Assembly (NCBI RefSeq): GCF_001426645.1
Contig: NZ_LMEX01000004.1
Coordinates: forward strand, 334,867 to 398,866
Source of the DNA: Rhodanobacter sp. Root480
GTDB lineage: Bacteria; Pseudomonadota; Gammaproteobacteria; Xanthomonadales; Rhodanobacteraceae
Direction: 5' to 3'
DNA length: 64,000 nt
Shown piece by piece: positions 27,432 through 36,033 of this stretch (position 1 is the first letter of the stretch; the number at the start of each line of letters is the position of its first letter). The translations under genes were made by a program, and so were the position numbers. Under the pieces are notes generated by a model, which ran no database searches, was not told where the DNA came from, and saw nothing but the letters and a program-made list of their open reading frames with translations.

Positions 27432-27923
27432 ATGGGTTCGTCTACTGATCGCATCGAACAACACATCCTGCTGCGCGCACCGCTGGAACGGGTGTGGCAC
27501 GCACTGACCGATGCCCGCGCGTTCGGCGCCTGGTTCGGCATGGCGCTGGACGGCCCCTTCGTTGCCGGCCAGGCGATCACCGGCACGATCCAGCCCACCC
27601 AGGTCGACGCCGAAGTCGCGAAGTTGCAGGCGCCGCATGCCGGCACGCCATTCACGCTGTACATCGAACGCATCGAGCCGATGCGCATGTTCGCCTGGCG
27701 CTGGCATCCCTACGCGATCGAGCCGGGCATGGATTACGAGAAGGAGCCGACCACCCTGGTCACCTTCGAACTCGAAGCGGTGACGGAGGGCATCATGCTG
27801 CGGCTTGCCGAGTCGGGCTTCGATCAGCTGCCGGCCGCGCGCCGCGACGACGCGCTGCGCGCCAATGCCGGTGGCTGGGCCATGCAGATGGGCAACATCG
27901 AGAAATATGTCGCCGCGCACTGA
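27432..27923 (+). CDS. SRPBCC (AHSA1-type) domain protein
   Basis: A 163-residue START/SRPBCC-fold protein (IEQHILLRAPLERVWHALTD, AWFGMALDG, VTFELEAVTEGIMLRLAESG). Such proteins bind small hydrophobic ligands. The ATG at 27432 follows GAGG. Its 3' end overlaps the ArsR gene by 17 bases, the frequent SRPBCC-ArsR pairing, so the two are co-transcribed and probably under ArsR control through the palindromes upstream. Confidence 0.88.
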   Translation: MGSSTDRIEQHILLRAPLERVWHALTDARAFGAWFGMALDGPFVAGQAITGTIQPTQVDAEVAKLQAPHAGTPFTLYIERIEPMRMFAWRWHPYAIEPGMDYEKEPTTLVTFELEAVTEGIMLRLAESGFDQLPAARRDDALRANAGGWAMQMGNIEKYVAAH

Positions 27924-28260
27924 ACGCCCACGGCGCAAGGCCGGCGCGTTGTCCGCCAGCGCGCCGGTATTCGCCGCGCTGGGCGATGCCACCCGGCTGC
28001 GGCTGGTCGTCGCGCTGTGTGCCGGCGGCGCGCTGTCGATTGCCCAGCTCACCGCAGGCACCAACATCACCCGCCAAGCCGTCACCAAGCATCTGCAGGT
28101 ACTTGCCGACGCCGGCCTGGTCCAGGACCTGCGCCAGGGCCGCGAGCGGTTGTGGGAGTTCACGCCGGCCCGGCTGGACGAGGCACGCCAGGCGCTGGAC
28201 ACGATCAGCGCACAGTGGGGCGCGGCGCTGACGCGGCTGCAGCGTTTTGTTGAATCGTGA
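27907..28260 (+). CDS. ArsR-family winged-helix regulator
   Basis: A 117-residue DNA-binding protein. The winged helix is visible: FAALGDATRLRLVVALC, then LSIAQLTAGTNITRQAVTKH (recognition helix) and DAGLVQDLRQGRERLWEF (wing). No metal-binding Cys cluster is seen, in keeping with the SRPBCC-associated branch that does not sense metals. Start ATG 27907 lies inside the preceding gene. Two GCAACC-N4-GGTTGC sites upstream are the likely operators, so autoregulation is expected. Confidence 0.88.
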   Translation: MSPRTERPRRKAGALSASAPVFAALGDATRLRLVVALCAGGALSIAQLTAGTNITRQAVTKHLQVLADAGLVQDLRQGRERLWEFTPARLDEARQALDTISAQWGAALTRLQRFVES

Positions 28261-28263
28261 TGG

Positions 28264-28341
28264 CGACAAGGCGGCCACGGTTTCGGCATGCACCCGAGAG
28301 AAACGCCACGGCGGTGGGCACCGCCCGCCGCCGAATTTTTG
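28264..28341 (+). pseudogene. C-terminal remnant of an alpha/beta hydrolase gene
   Basis: The frame here reads RQGGHGFGMHPRETPRRW and continues into PPAAEFL. QGGHGFGM is identical to the catalytic-His segment of the intact hydrolase at 23881, and the following RRW..(A)EFL matches the usual end of dienelactone-hydrolase/BD-FAE-type proteins. Nothing upstream in this frame belongs to such an enzyme because the ArsR gene ends immediately before. It looks like the tail of a lost gene. Confidence 0.5.
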
Positions 28342-28431
28342 TGCGGTGAGCGCGAGTCATCGACTTGCTGCTTCACTGCACTCCCTGTACAGAACATCCC
28401 TGCCCCTGTTCTGGCGGATGACCGGCCTGAC

Positions 28432-29565
28432 ATGAACATGCCCGCTGCAGCGCCCGACCATCCTTCCCGACCCGCCTTGCATCGCCGCCTGGCCGCATGG
28501 CTGGCCGCAGCGTTGCTGGCGGGCTGCGCCTCCCAGCCAACCCAGCCGCCACGCAGCCCGGCACAGGTGCGGGCGCAGATCGTGCGGTTGATGCCCGCCG
28601 GCGTGACCGATCGCGAGGGTTGGGCCACCGACATCCAGGTGGCTTTCGCGGCGCAAGATATCGAACCGCAGGCGTCCAACCTGTGTGCAGTGCTGGCGGT
28701 GGCCGAGCAGGAATCGGGTTTCAAGGTCGACCCGGTGGTGCCGGGGCTGGCGAAGATCGCGCGGCAGGAGATCGACCGCCGTGCCGGGGCGAAACACGTG
28801 CCCGGTTTCCTGGTGGATGCGGCGCTGTGGTTGAAGTCGCCCGATGGCCGCCGCTACAGCGAACGGCTGGCGGCGGCGCGCACCGAAAAGCAGCTGAGCG
28901 GGATCTTCCAGGATTTCATCGGCATGGTGCCGCTGGGCAAGCGCCTGTTCGGCGACTTCAACCCGGTGCACACCGGCGGGCCGATGCAGGTGAGCATCGC
29001 GTTCGCCGAGGCGCACGCGCAGGACTATCCGTATCCGGTGCAAGGTTCGATCCGTGATGAGGTGTTCAGCCGGCGCGGTGGCATGTACTTCGGCATCGCG
29101 CACCTGCTCGGCTACCCCGTGGATTACCCGCAGCCGCTCTATCGCTTCGCCGATTTCAACGCCGGCTGGTACGCCAGCCGCAACGCCGCGTTCCAGCAGG
29201 CGGTGAGCGTCGCTTCCGGCATTCCGCTGGCGCTGGATGGCGACCTGCTGCCGCCGGGCGCCGGTTTCGGCGATCGCCCCGGTGCCACGGAACGGGCCGT
29301 GCGCAGCTTGTCCGCGCCGTTGGACATGAGTGATCGGGCCATCCATCGCGCGCTGGAACAGGGCGAGAGTCACGACTTTGCAGACAGCAAACTCTACGCC
29401 CGCGTGTATGCGCTGGCCGACGCCATCGAACACAAACCGCTGCCGCGCGCGCAGTTGCCGGGCATCACCCTGAAGAGCCCCAAGATCACCCGCAAGCTCA
29501 CCACCGCATGGTTTGCCGGGCGCGTGGACCAGCGCTGGCAGCGCTGCATGGCACGGGCGAAATAG
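28432..29565 (+). CDS. DUF1615-family lipoprotein
   Basis: A 377-residue lipoprotein. The lipobox LLAGC is at about residues 28-32. The main body (LCAVLAVAEQESGFKVDP, FQDFIGMVPLGKRLFGDFNP, GGPMQVSIAFAE, RGGMYFGIAHLLGYPVDYP) corresponds to DUF1615. The AVAEQESGF and GPMQVS segments recall lysozyme-like transglycosylase Glu and substrate motifs, so a cell-wall role is possible but not shown. ATG 28432 is used; ATG 28438 is an alternative. Confidence 0.78.
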   Translation: MNMPAAAPDHPSRPALHRRLAAWLAAALLAGCASQPTQPPRSPAQVRAQIVRLMPAGVTDREGWATDIQVAFAAQDIEPQASNLCAVLAVAEQESGFKVDPVVPGLAKIARQEIDRRAGAKHVPGFLVDAALWLKSPDGRRYSERLAAARTEKQLSGIFQDFIGMVPLGKRLFGDFNPVHTGGPMQVSIAFAEAHAQDYPYPVQGSIRDEVFSRRGGMYFGIAHLLGYPVDYPQPLYRFADFNAGWYASRNAAFQQAVSVASGIPLALDGDLLPPGAGFGDRPGATERAVRSLSAPLDMSDRAIHRALEQGESHDFADSKLYARVYALADAIEHKPLPRAQLPGITLKSPKITRKLTTAWFAGRVDQRWQRCMARAK

Positions 29566-29742
29566 CGGGCTCGACGAATCACCTGTCGCCGAACGTGACG
29601 ATGGAATGCGGACTTGTATGACGCATGGCAGTTGTGGCGCCCGTGACCGCCGTAACAGCATCGGCGCAACTGCCGGATTGTGGAAGGTAGCTCGAAAGCC
29701 CGGCCACTCCGGATCCCCGTTCTCGCAAAACAGGGAAAAACC

Positions 29743-30357
29743 ATGTGGCTTGTATCACCTGCGGTGAATGCGCTGATGGCGGTCCTGTTGCTGGCGGGCG
29801 TGCCGTTCCTGGGTTATTTCTTCTGGCATAAATGGCGACATCGGCGGCGCCTCGCCGACATCGCACGTCGCACAGGCCTGCAGGGATCGAGCGCCCGCTA
29901 TCTGCTGATCAGTGCGGCGACAGCGCTGGTCGTGGCATGCGTGCTGCTGCTGTGGCAACCGCCGATGGCGCCGTTCCTGCGGGAAGGATCGCCGCAGCGG
30001 GTCTTTGCCGGGCTGGGGCTGGGCGTGCAGGCTGTCGTGATGGCGCTGCTTTACGGTGTGGTGCAGACCGGTTTCGTGGAGGAGCTGGTATTCCGCGGCC
30101 TGATCGCCGGGAGCCTGGCGCGACGGTTGCCGCTGGCGTGGGCGAACCTGCTGCAGGCGCTGATCTTCCTGCTGCCCCATCTGCTGATCCTGCAGACGAT
30201 GCCGCAGATGTGGATGCTGCTGCCGTTGGTCTTCCTGCTGGCGTTGGCGATGGGCTGGGTGCGCATCAGGTCGGGCTCCATCCTGGGGCCATGGCTGGTG
30301 CATGCCACCTTGAACGTCACGATGTGCCTGATGGTGGCCGTACGCACGGCGGCCTGA
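29743..30357 (+). CDS. CPBP-family intramembrane metalloprotease
   Basis: A 204-residue membrane protein with about six hydrophobic segments. The CPBP/Rce1-like motifs are present: EELVFRG (EExxxR), a His in FLLPHLLI and a final HATLN. These form the intramembrane metal site. The ATG at 29743 starts just before the first transmembrane helix. Substrate unknown; bacterial relatives include bacteriocin-immunity-type proteases. Confidence 0.85.
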   Translation: MWLVSPAVNALMAVLLLAGVPFLGYFFWHKWRHRRRLADIARRTGLQGSSARYLLISAATALVVACVLLLWQPPMAPFLREGSPQRVFAGLGLGVQAVVMALLYGVVQTGFVEELVFRGLIAGSLARRLPLAWANLLQALIFLLPHLLILQTMPQMWMLLPLVFLLALAMGWVRIRSGSILGPWLVHATLNVTMCLMVAVRTAA

Positions 30358-30523
30358 GCTTCGGCAACGAGGTGTGATCCGCCTTTGCTGATGGCCGCTG
30401 ACCTTCACTCCTTGGTGAGGCGGTGAATCGTCAATTTCCGCCCAGATCCGGGAGCTCTCATCGCACCCATCTCAGGTGACAGCCTGCTTGACGACATCGA
30501 CATCACAGCAAAGAGGCCACCGC

Positions 30524-31837
30524 ATGAAGCCTTCATCGCTCCCTTCGACGGCAACGTCAGCCGACGCGACACAACGCCGATGGATCGCGGGCATCGTCAT
30601 CGTGACGCTGCTGACCGTGGCCGCCATGATCGTCGTCCTGGCCGTCGGCGGCCGCCCCGATCCGGCGCCGCTGCGCGCCGCTTCCACCCTGCTCGACGGC
30701 AGCTGGCGATTTCACACCGGCGACGATCCGCGCTGGGCGGCCGCCGACATCGACGACAGCGGCTGGGAGACGATGGACCTGACCGCCCCGCCCGGCCAGC
30801 ACGACGGCGACGTGGGCCTGCCCGATTACGTGGGCGGATGGAGCGCACACGGCCACCCGGACTATCACGGCTACGCCTGGTATCGACGCAGGGTGACGGT
30901 GCCGGGCACCAGCGCGTCATGGGACATCCTGGGGCCGACCCTGGTCGAAGACGGGTATGCGCTGTACTGGAATGGCCAACTGCTGGGTGGCTCCGGCCGA
31001 CTCGGCCCCCGCCCGCGCCTGGTCGGCACGCGGCCACTGCGGTTCGCCCTGCCCGCCGACGCGGCAGGCACCACCGGCGTGCTCGCCGTCCGCACCTACA
31101 TGCTGGCCCGTTCCGGCTCCAGCGCGGAGGCCGGCGGCATGCATACCGCGCCGATCCTGGCACCGCGACGCACCAGCGACGCGCTGCACCGCGCGCAGTG
31201 GTGGCGGACCATCGCCGGCTACATCGTCGACGCGGTCGAACCGGCCGCCATGCTGGCGGTCATCGCCCTGGCGCTGGCGTTCAGCTCACGCAGCGACCGC
31301 AAGGGCTTCCTGCTGTTCGCCTGCATCGCGCTGGCGCTGACGGCCGCCCGGCGACTCAACAACGCGATCGTGTCATGGACCGACCTGCAGGATCTGCGCA
31401 CCTACACGTGGCTGGCCTCGGTGATGTGGGTACCGACGATGACCGCCTGGCTGCTGGCCTGGAACCGTTGGCGCCTGCCCGCATGGCGAAGCATCGATGC
31501 ACTCGCCGTCGCGCTGGGCATTGCCGGCATCGTCGGCGCGCTGGCCGACCTGCCGATCTGGACGAACATCAGTCGACTGGGTTCGCTCGCGCTGTTCGTC
31601 GTGCTCATCGCGCGCATCGTCCGCGGCAGCCCGCCCCGCATCCTGGCACTCGTCACCCTGGCCACGGTGCTGGCCGCCCTGTTCGGCAGCGAACTGCTCG
31701 ATCCGATCGGCGTGCCGGGCATCTGGTTCCCATTCAACATCGGCGTATCGCGCACGCAATACATCTACGCGATCAGCATTCCGTTGCTGGCTGTCCTGAT
31801 GGTGCGGACGTTGCTGCCGAGAAACGGGCAGCGGTGA
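30524..31837 (+). CDS. 7-TM receptor-like membrane protein with periplasmic jelly-roll domain, no output domain
   Basis: A 437-residue inner-membrane protein. An N-terminal anchor (IVIVTLLTVAAMIVVLAV) is followed by a periplasmic beta-sandwich of about residues 50-230 (GSWRFHTGDDPRWAAADIDD, YHGYAWYRRRVTV, DGYALYWNGQ) resembling a GH2-type or 7TMR-DISM sensing domain. Seven hydrophobic segments fill the C-terminal half and the protein ends with a short basic tail. No GGDEF, kinase or other output is present. The ATG at 30524 follows GAGG. Function unknown; carbohydrate sensing is a guess. Confidence 0.7.
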   Translation: MKPSSLPSTATSADATQRRWIAGIVIVTLLTVAAMIVVLAVGGRPDPAPLRAASTLLDGSWRFHTGDDPRWAAADIDDSGWETMDLTAPPGQHDGDVGLPDYVGGWSAHGHPDYHGYAWYRRRVTVPGTSASWDILGPTLVEDGYALYWNGQLLGGSGRLGPRPRLVGTRPLRFALPADAAGTTGVLAVRTYMLARSGSSAEAGGMHTAPILAPRRTSDALHRAQWWRTIAGYIVDAVEPAAMLAVIALALAFSSRSDRKGFLLFACIALALTAARRLNNAIVSWTDLQDLRTYTWLASVMWVPTMTAWLLAWNRWRLPAWRSIDALAVALGIAGIVGALADLPIWTNISRLGSLALFVVLIARIVRGSPPRILALVTLATVLAALFGSELLDPIGVPGIWFPFNIGVSRTQYIYAISIPLLAVLMVRTLLPRNGQR

Positions 31838-31873
31838 CGGAGGATGCAGGTGCAGATGGCTCTGCCGATCTGC

Positions 31874-32890
31874 TCAGGAACGCAGCAACTTCCCGACCCA
31901 TGGCCACGCAAAGGCCAGCAACGCCAGAACAACAACCACGCCAGCCACCCACTTGGCTTTCGCCAACTCGCGCCTGCTTTCGCCGGCGATCAGTGCCATG
32001 TCCTGGTCCAGTTGTGCCATGTCCCGCGATAGCCGCTCCGGATCCGCCAGCGACGCCTCGACGGCGTCGGGCTTCTGCATCCGGGCCGTGATGGCGTCCA
32101 TCCGCTGCAAGGCCTCGTTGTACTGGTCGGACATCAAGGGGTTCCAGTCGTGGTCGTGGCCGGTCGCCTGCTTCCACAACAACCGAGCCAGCGCATAAAC
32201 CACTTTCGGCTGCTCTTTCGACTTCGGCAGACCCACGTCCACGACGCCACGGGCAAGCGCACCAAGGTGAAACATCGCCAGCAGCCGATCGGTCCAGTGG
32301 ATGGTGGTGGCCACTCGCGCGAACTGCTTTACGCGAAACATCAGCCGAAAGCTCTCGGCACCGTTGCGCTGATTGACCACACACAGGAAGACACCAGACA
32401 CATCGCGCCAGGCAATCCGGCCATTCAGCGGCGTGGCGAAACCCGCCGAAGTCAGCTCGAGCGCGGGGTGCCCGATTGCGGGCAAGGTACGCGCCAAGAT
32501 CAGGCCACCGCTCACGAGAAAGACCGCGCCAACGAGGACGGGAATCCAGTCCTGCCGTACCGTCGTGACCCCCAAATGCCAGACCCCTGCCCCGGCCGCG
32601 ACCAGCAGCAAGCCAAATGGCACCACCCAGATCGAGCGAGGAACCCGCAGCGAATCGCCGGGACCCCAGGTCCTTCCGGTGAGCTCGTCGAGGCGACGCT
32701 GACCCTCGGCGCGCTTGCGCTCCTCCAGTCGCCGCTCGCGGCGACGGTCGCTGAAATACGCCAGCGCTATCACGGCGATACCGATGATCAACACAATCAA
32801 GGATGCGGGATGGCTGCGCAGCCCAGCCAGGCCTGCCCCGACAGCGATCACGCCGAAAATCACCAGAAAAAGATTGACGAGCTGAGGCAT
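31874..32890 (-). CDS. membrane protein with C-terminal coiled-coil and anchor, 338 aa
   Basis: Two N-terminal hydrophobic segments, a charged helix (RRRERRLEERKRAEGQRRLD), two further membrane segments (about residues 90-135), a soluble PH-like region (GIAWRD-type strands, VFLCVVNQ), a helical stretch, then a last helix (VAGVVVVLALLAFAWPWVG). ATG 32890 is chosen because GGTGGG lies 6 bases before it; an in-frame ATG at 32908 is possible. No family is recognised with confidence. Confidence 0.6.
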   Translation of the reverse strand: MPQLVNLFLVIFGVIAVGAGLAGLRSHPASLIVLIIGIAVIALAYFSDRRRERRLEERKRAEGQRRLDELTGRTWGPGDSLRVPRSIWVVPFGLLLVAAGAGVWHLGVTTVRQDWIPVLVGAVFLVSGGLILARTLPAIGHPALELTSAGFATPLNGRIAWRDVSGVFLCVVNQRNGAESFRLMFRVKQFARVATTIHWTDRLLAMFHLGALARGVVDVGLPKSKEQPKVVYALARLLWKQATGHDHDWNPLMSDQYNEALQRMDAITARMQKPDAVEASLADPERLSRDMAQLDQDMALIAGESRRELAKAKWVAGVVVVLALLAFAWPWVGKLLRS

Positions 32891-32989
32891 GTTCGACCCA
32901 CCTTCCATTGGCAAGACCGCGATTGTGACCATCCCGCTGGCTTCATCGCAATGCCGCGCCCGAAAAAATTTTCCGGACATGAAATGCAC

Positions 32990-33550
32990 TCACTCAAGCG
33001 TGTCTGCATCCGGCCAAACTCTTGCCCAGCACGCCATGAAAATCACCCGCAGCGACACGATAAAGCCCATCCACGCCCCGCAGCACATCGCTGTCATGAC
33101 CATGAACCCAGACAAGCCCATGCTGTATCGGGACGTGCATGAGTGTCGAAGGGCTCGATCCAGTTTGGAAATTGTCCAGCCAGAACCGTCCCAAAAGATG
33201 CTCCAGACCATCAGTGGGAAAAGTACCAATCCGAAAAGGATGAGCACGGCCAGGCACGCCAGGATCGCGCCCTCCCTGGTCGTCCCGCGCTTCAATCTGA
33301 CGGGAGTCGCCAACCCAAACAGGACAAGCATGAGCGGGGACCCCACGATCATCCAATGCCAGTAGAAATAGGTTCGTGCGGGATACGCAGAACATGCCAT
33401 CAGCTTCCTGATGAGCGGGATCGAGCCGAAATCAACGATCGTGGGGAAGTGATTGAGCGGGAAGAAGGCCAGGAGAAACGAGAGCGCCGCATACGCGGCC
33501 ATGACCGCGTAGGTCCATTTCCACGGAGAGTCGGAGCGCGCGAGTTTCAT
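32990..33550 (-). CDS. membrane protein, 186 aa, unknown function
   Basis: Four hydrophobic segments are visible: YAVMAAYAALSFLLAFF, HWMIVGSPLMLVLFGL, GAILACLAVLILFGLVLFPL and GFMVMTAMCCGAWMGFIV. The start at 33550 is used; an ATG at 33559 is in frame. No motif is recognised. It lies in line with the gene at 31874 and may be co-transcribed. Confidence 0.55.
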   Translation of the reverse strand: MKLARSDSPWKWTYAVMAAYAALSFLLAFFPLNHFPTIVDFGSIPLIRKLMACSAYPARTYFYWHWMIVGSPLMLVLFGLATPVRLKRGTTREGAILACLAVLILFGLVLFPLMVWSIFWDGSGWTISKLDRALRHSCTSRYSMGLSGFMVMTAMCCGAWMGFIVSLRVIFMACWARVWPDADTLE

Positions 33551-33635
33551 CGGTGACATCCAAGTACGAAGACAGATCCATCTACAGAAGCTGCGCGACC
33601 AGCCGGGTGGCGCCCTTCTGCCTCCCTGATCTGAT

Positions 33636-34253
33636 TCAAGCTTCAGCAATCGGCCGAATGACGCGGCATGGATTCCCGGCAGCGACGACGCCAGCCGGGA
33701 CGTCGCGCGTGACCACGGAGCCCGCGCCGATGATGCTGTTGTCGCCGATCGTGACGCCGGGCGTGATCGTGACCGAGCCGCCTATCCACACGTTGTTGCC
33801 GATGGTTACCGGCCTGGGGAGCTCCCAGCCTTCGAGGCGGCGTGCGATGTCTTCCGCGTGATTGGGGGTGTAGATACCGCAGCGCGGCCCGATGAGGCAG
33901 TCCGCCCCGATGGTGACCGCACCGCCGCCGATGACCATGAAATCGGCATTGATAAACGTACGGTCGCCGATGACCAGGCGCCCGCCATAGTCGATCCGGA
34001 TCGGCGGCCGGAAATCGATCCCCGCGCCCGCGGCGGGAACGAGACCGTGAAAAAGGCGCATCGCCTCGTCGGCATCGTCGTAGTAGATGCGATTGATCAC
34101 CGCACACACCGCGTTCGCCTCCCGCGTCAGCTCCTGCAGCGCAGGCGACGCTCGATACCGCATCCAGTCACCCGCCACCATCCGCCGCAGGTCCTCGTCC
34201 GTATCGAGTAGCGCGGCCATCCTGTCGTCAATGAACTGCGCTTGCTGCGTCAC
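33636..34253 (-). CDS. sugar O-acetyltransferase, maltose/galactoside type
   Basis: A 205-residue acetyl-CoA-dependent acetyltransferase of the left-handed beta-helix class. Hexapeptide repeats are plain: TFINADFMVIGGGAVTIGAD, PVTIGNNVWIGGSVTITPGV and TIGDNSIIGAGSVVTRDVPA. The catalytic His is in YTPNHAEDI. The N-terminal cap contains MVAGDWMRYRASP, as in maltose acetyltransferase (Maa). It acetylates a free sugar; the exact sugar is not readable. Confidence 0.9.
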   Translation of the reverse strand: MTQQAQFIDDRMAALLDTDEDLRRMVAGDWMRYRASPALQELTREANAVCAVINRIYYDDADEAMRLFHGLVPAAGAGIDFRPPIRIDYGGRLVIGDRTFINADFMVIGGGAVTIGADCLIGPRCGIYTPNHAEDIARRLEGWELPRPVTIGNNVWIGGSVTITPGVTIGDNSIIGAGSVVTRDVPAGVVAAGNPCRVIRPIAEA

Positions 34254-34746
34254 GTGGAATCTCCTGCCTACCTATCCAACAACCAAACCAAACCGCGACA
34301 CTTCGCGAAGCAACTATATCGGACCAATTTACTCGGCCCGAGGCGCACCCGGCAGCGGACCAACTGGGTGCACGCCGTTAGCGGGTAGGCACTTCGAGAA
34401 ATTTTGACTCCGCCTGGGGAGGCAGCCCAGGCAAGCCGACGTTCACCGTCATACTGACGCCGAACTTACCGCCCTCATGCGCGGCGCGCACAGTACAGCT
34501 GCTGTGAGCGTCCCCGCCCAGAAAGGCAACCTCGAAAAGCCCGGCCGCGGCTCACGGACTTGCCGGGCGCAGCCCGGCAAGCGCCGAGGAGGGTGGCCTT
34601 CTCTTTGGTGACTTTCTCTTGGCCATTCAAGAGAAAGTTACTCGCGCGCCGAAGGCGCACGAAAGCTCTTGCCTTTGATCCTGTGTCAGAAAATTGTCCC
34701 CAACACCTTTTCCCTGCCACCCCAAAAATGAGACACCCCATCGTGC
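34254..34746. other. gene-free junction of the low-GC island, with a repeat-like remnant
   Basis: No complete gene is supported. On the minus strand a frame of about 55 codons ends at 34378 (.. DAHSSCTVRAAHEGG, then FGVSMTVNVGLPGLPPQAE) without a start. Next to it are a TTGCCGGGC/GCCCGGCAA hairpin around 34560-34581 and a stretch 34590-34680 with ACTTTCTCTTGG and CAAGAGAAAGTTACTC facing each other. The segment looks like worn dispersed-repeat DNA at the edge of an insertion. Confidence 0.4.
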
Positions 34747-36030
34747 TTAACCGTCAACGATGGATAGAGGCGTCACCGCTGATCTAACCACGCTGGTTGG
34801 AGTTGGTCGCTCATTTTTCTCCAGCCATTCGCGGTACTCATCCAAATTATAATTAGCAACTTCAAGCAGCTTCAGCGTAGCAGCAAGCGCTCCCTCTGCG
34901 AGGTCAGGCTGCTCCGCGAGCTCCCGATCTAGATCAACGAGCTTAACCACTTTATTTGCAACCCTTGCCGCTAAAACAGGCTCCAGAAGCGGAAGGTTGA
35001 GCACACCGCCACCAATAGTTGGCTGAGCAATACGTTTAGCCGTCGGCGTAATACGGAATGCCAATGCCAACATATCTGCACTTCCTTCGTGGACTCGATA
35101 ACAGTAGCAACTTGCTAACTCAACTTTTGCGGGATCGCCGTAATGACCGTGTGCCAACTGAAGTAGATATTTCCCCAAGCCGATGCTAAACAACTTCAGA
35201 AGTCGGTCATCATGTATAGCCCATCCGTCCGAAACTACATCCTCAACGTCATCCGCGCTCACCCCCATCGCCTCCGCGAACGCATTGCGAAATACATCCG
35301 TTGGAAGATCAAGATTTCGCTTGATTGCATCGACAAACTCTTCCTTCGGCCCCCCCAATCTATCTGGCGAAACTCGAGTTGTGACGTAAAGTAACCAAGG
35401 AGAGTGCCGCCCCCTCTGATGAGAAAAAACTTCCTTGACAGCGGAAAAAAGACCCGGCCTTTCACCAACCGGCTCAACCGCCAAGTGATCGCAAGCATCA
35501 ATATTGACAATATCAAAGTGGCCAAAATTTCTCAAAATCGCACAAGCCTGCGACCCCGAAACAGCAATGTCCTCGAGAAAGTCATTGAGCGTAATCGAGC
35601 TATCGGTAACCAAACCAGTTTGGCGAAGTACAGACTCCGCCGTATCACGCTGCGCGGCATTGGCGGTAGCGGCTGCCAACTGATCTACCCCTCTCTCTCC
35701 TGATCGCGAACTATCGAAACCTAAGTATTCGACTTTGCAACCCTCCTGAGCGCAGGTCTCCGCGATTACGCGCACATCGAACATGTCGGCGCCAGGAAGA
35801 GTTAAGTAACGCAACTTACTGAGTTTTGAATCCTTAACCAGTCTCACCGCAAGCGCAGCCCATTGCTCCTTTCTCACAAGTTGCTTCACTGGACGATGCC
35901 ATGGCAAAAAATCATTCTTAAGCCGAAGGCCCTCATCATGGGGCCGCACATCCTCCGTACCGAAAACACTCGTAAGATCGTCGCTCCCGAGTTCGTCTTG
36001 AGTTTTCTCCATCTCCGTATCGGTAGCCAT
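34747..36030 (-). CDS. Rossmann/methyltransferase-like protein of the Dcm-GHKL operon
   Basis: A 427-residue protein I do not recognise with certainty. The N-terminal half has the order expected of a degenerate SAM-methyltransferase fold: LTLPGADMFDVR (residues about 76-87, motif-I position but lacking GxGxG), VEYLGFDSS (100-108) and FDIVNIDACDHL (172-183). The stretch LKNDFLPWHRPVKQ before it may be a substrate cap. The C-terminal half is helical and acidic. It starts 3 bases after the ATPase gene stops, so it is certainly in the same operon. It could be a modifier, regulator or effector; no known nuclease motif is visible. Confidence 0.7.
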   Translation of the reverse strand: MATDTEMEKTQDELGSDDLTSVFGTEDVRPHDEGLRLKNDFLPWHRPVKQLVRKEQWAALAVRLVKDSKLSKLRYLTLPGADMFDVRVIAETCAQEGCKVEYLGFDSSRSGERGVDQLAAATANAAQRDTAESVLRQTGLVTDSSITLNDFLEDIAVSGSQACAILRNFGHFDIVNIDACDHLAVEPVGERPGLFSAVKEVFSHQRGRHSPWLLYVTTRVSPDRLGGPKEEFVDAIKRNLDLPTDVFRNAFAEAMGVSADDVEDVVSDGWAIHDDRLLKLFSIGLGKYLLQLAHGHYGDPAKVELASCYCYRVHEGSADMLALAFRITPTAKRIAQPTIGGGVLNLPLLEPVLAARVANKVVKLVDLDRELAEQPDLAEGALAATLKLLEVANYNLDEYREWLEKNERPTPTSVVRSAVTPLSIVDG

Positions 36031-36033
36031 GCG

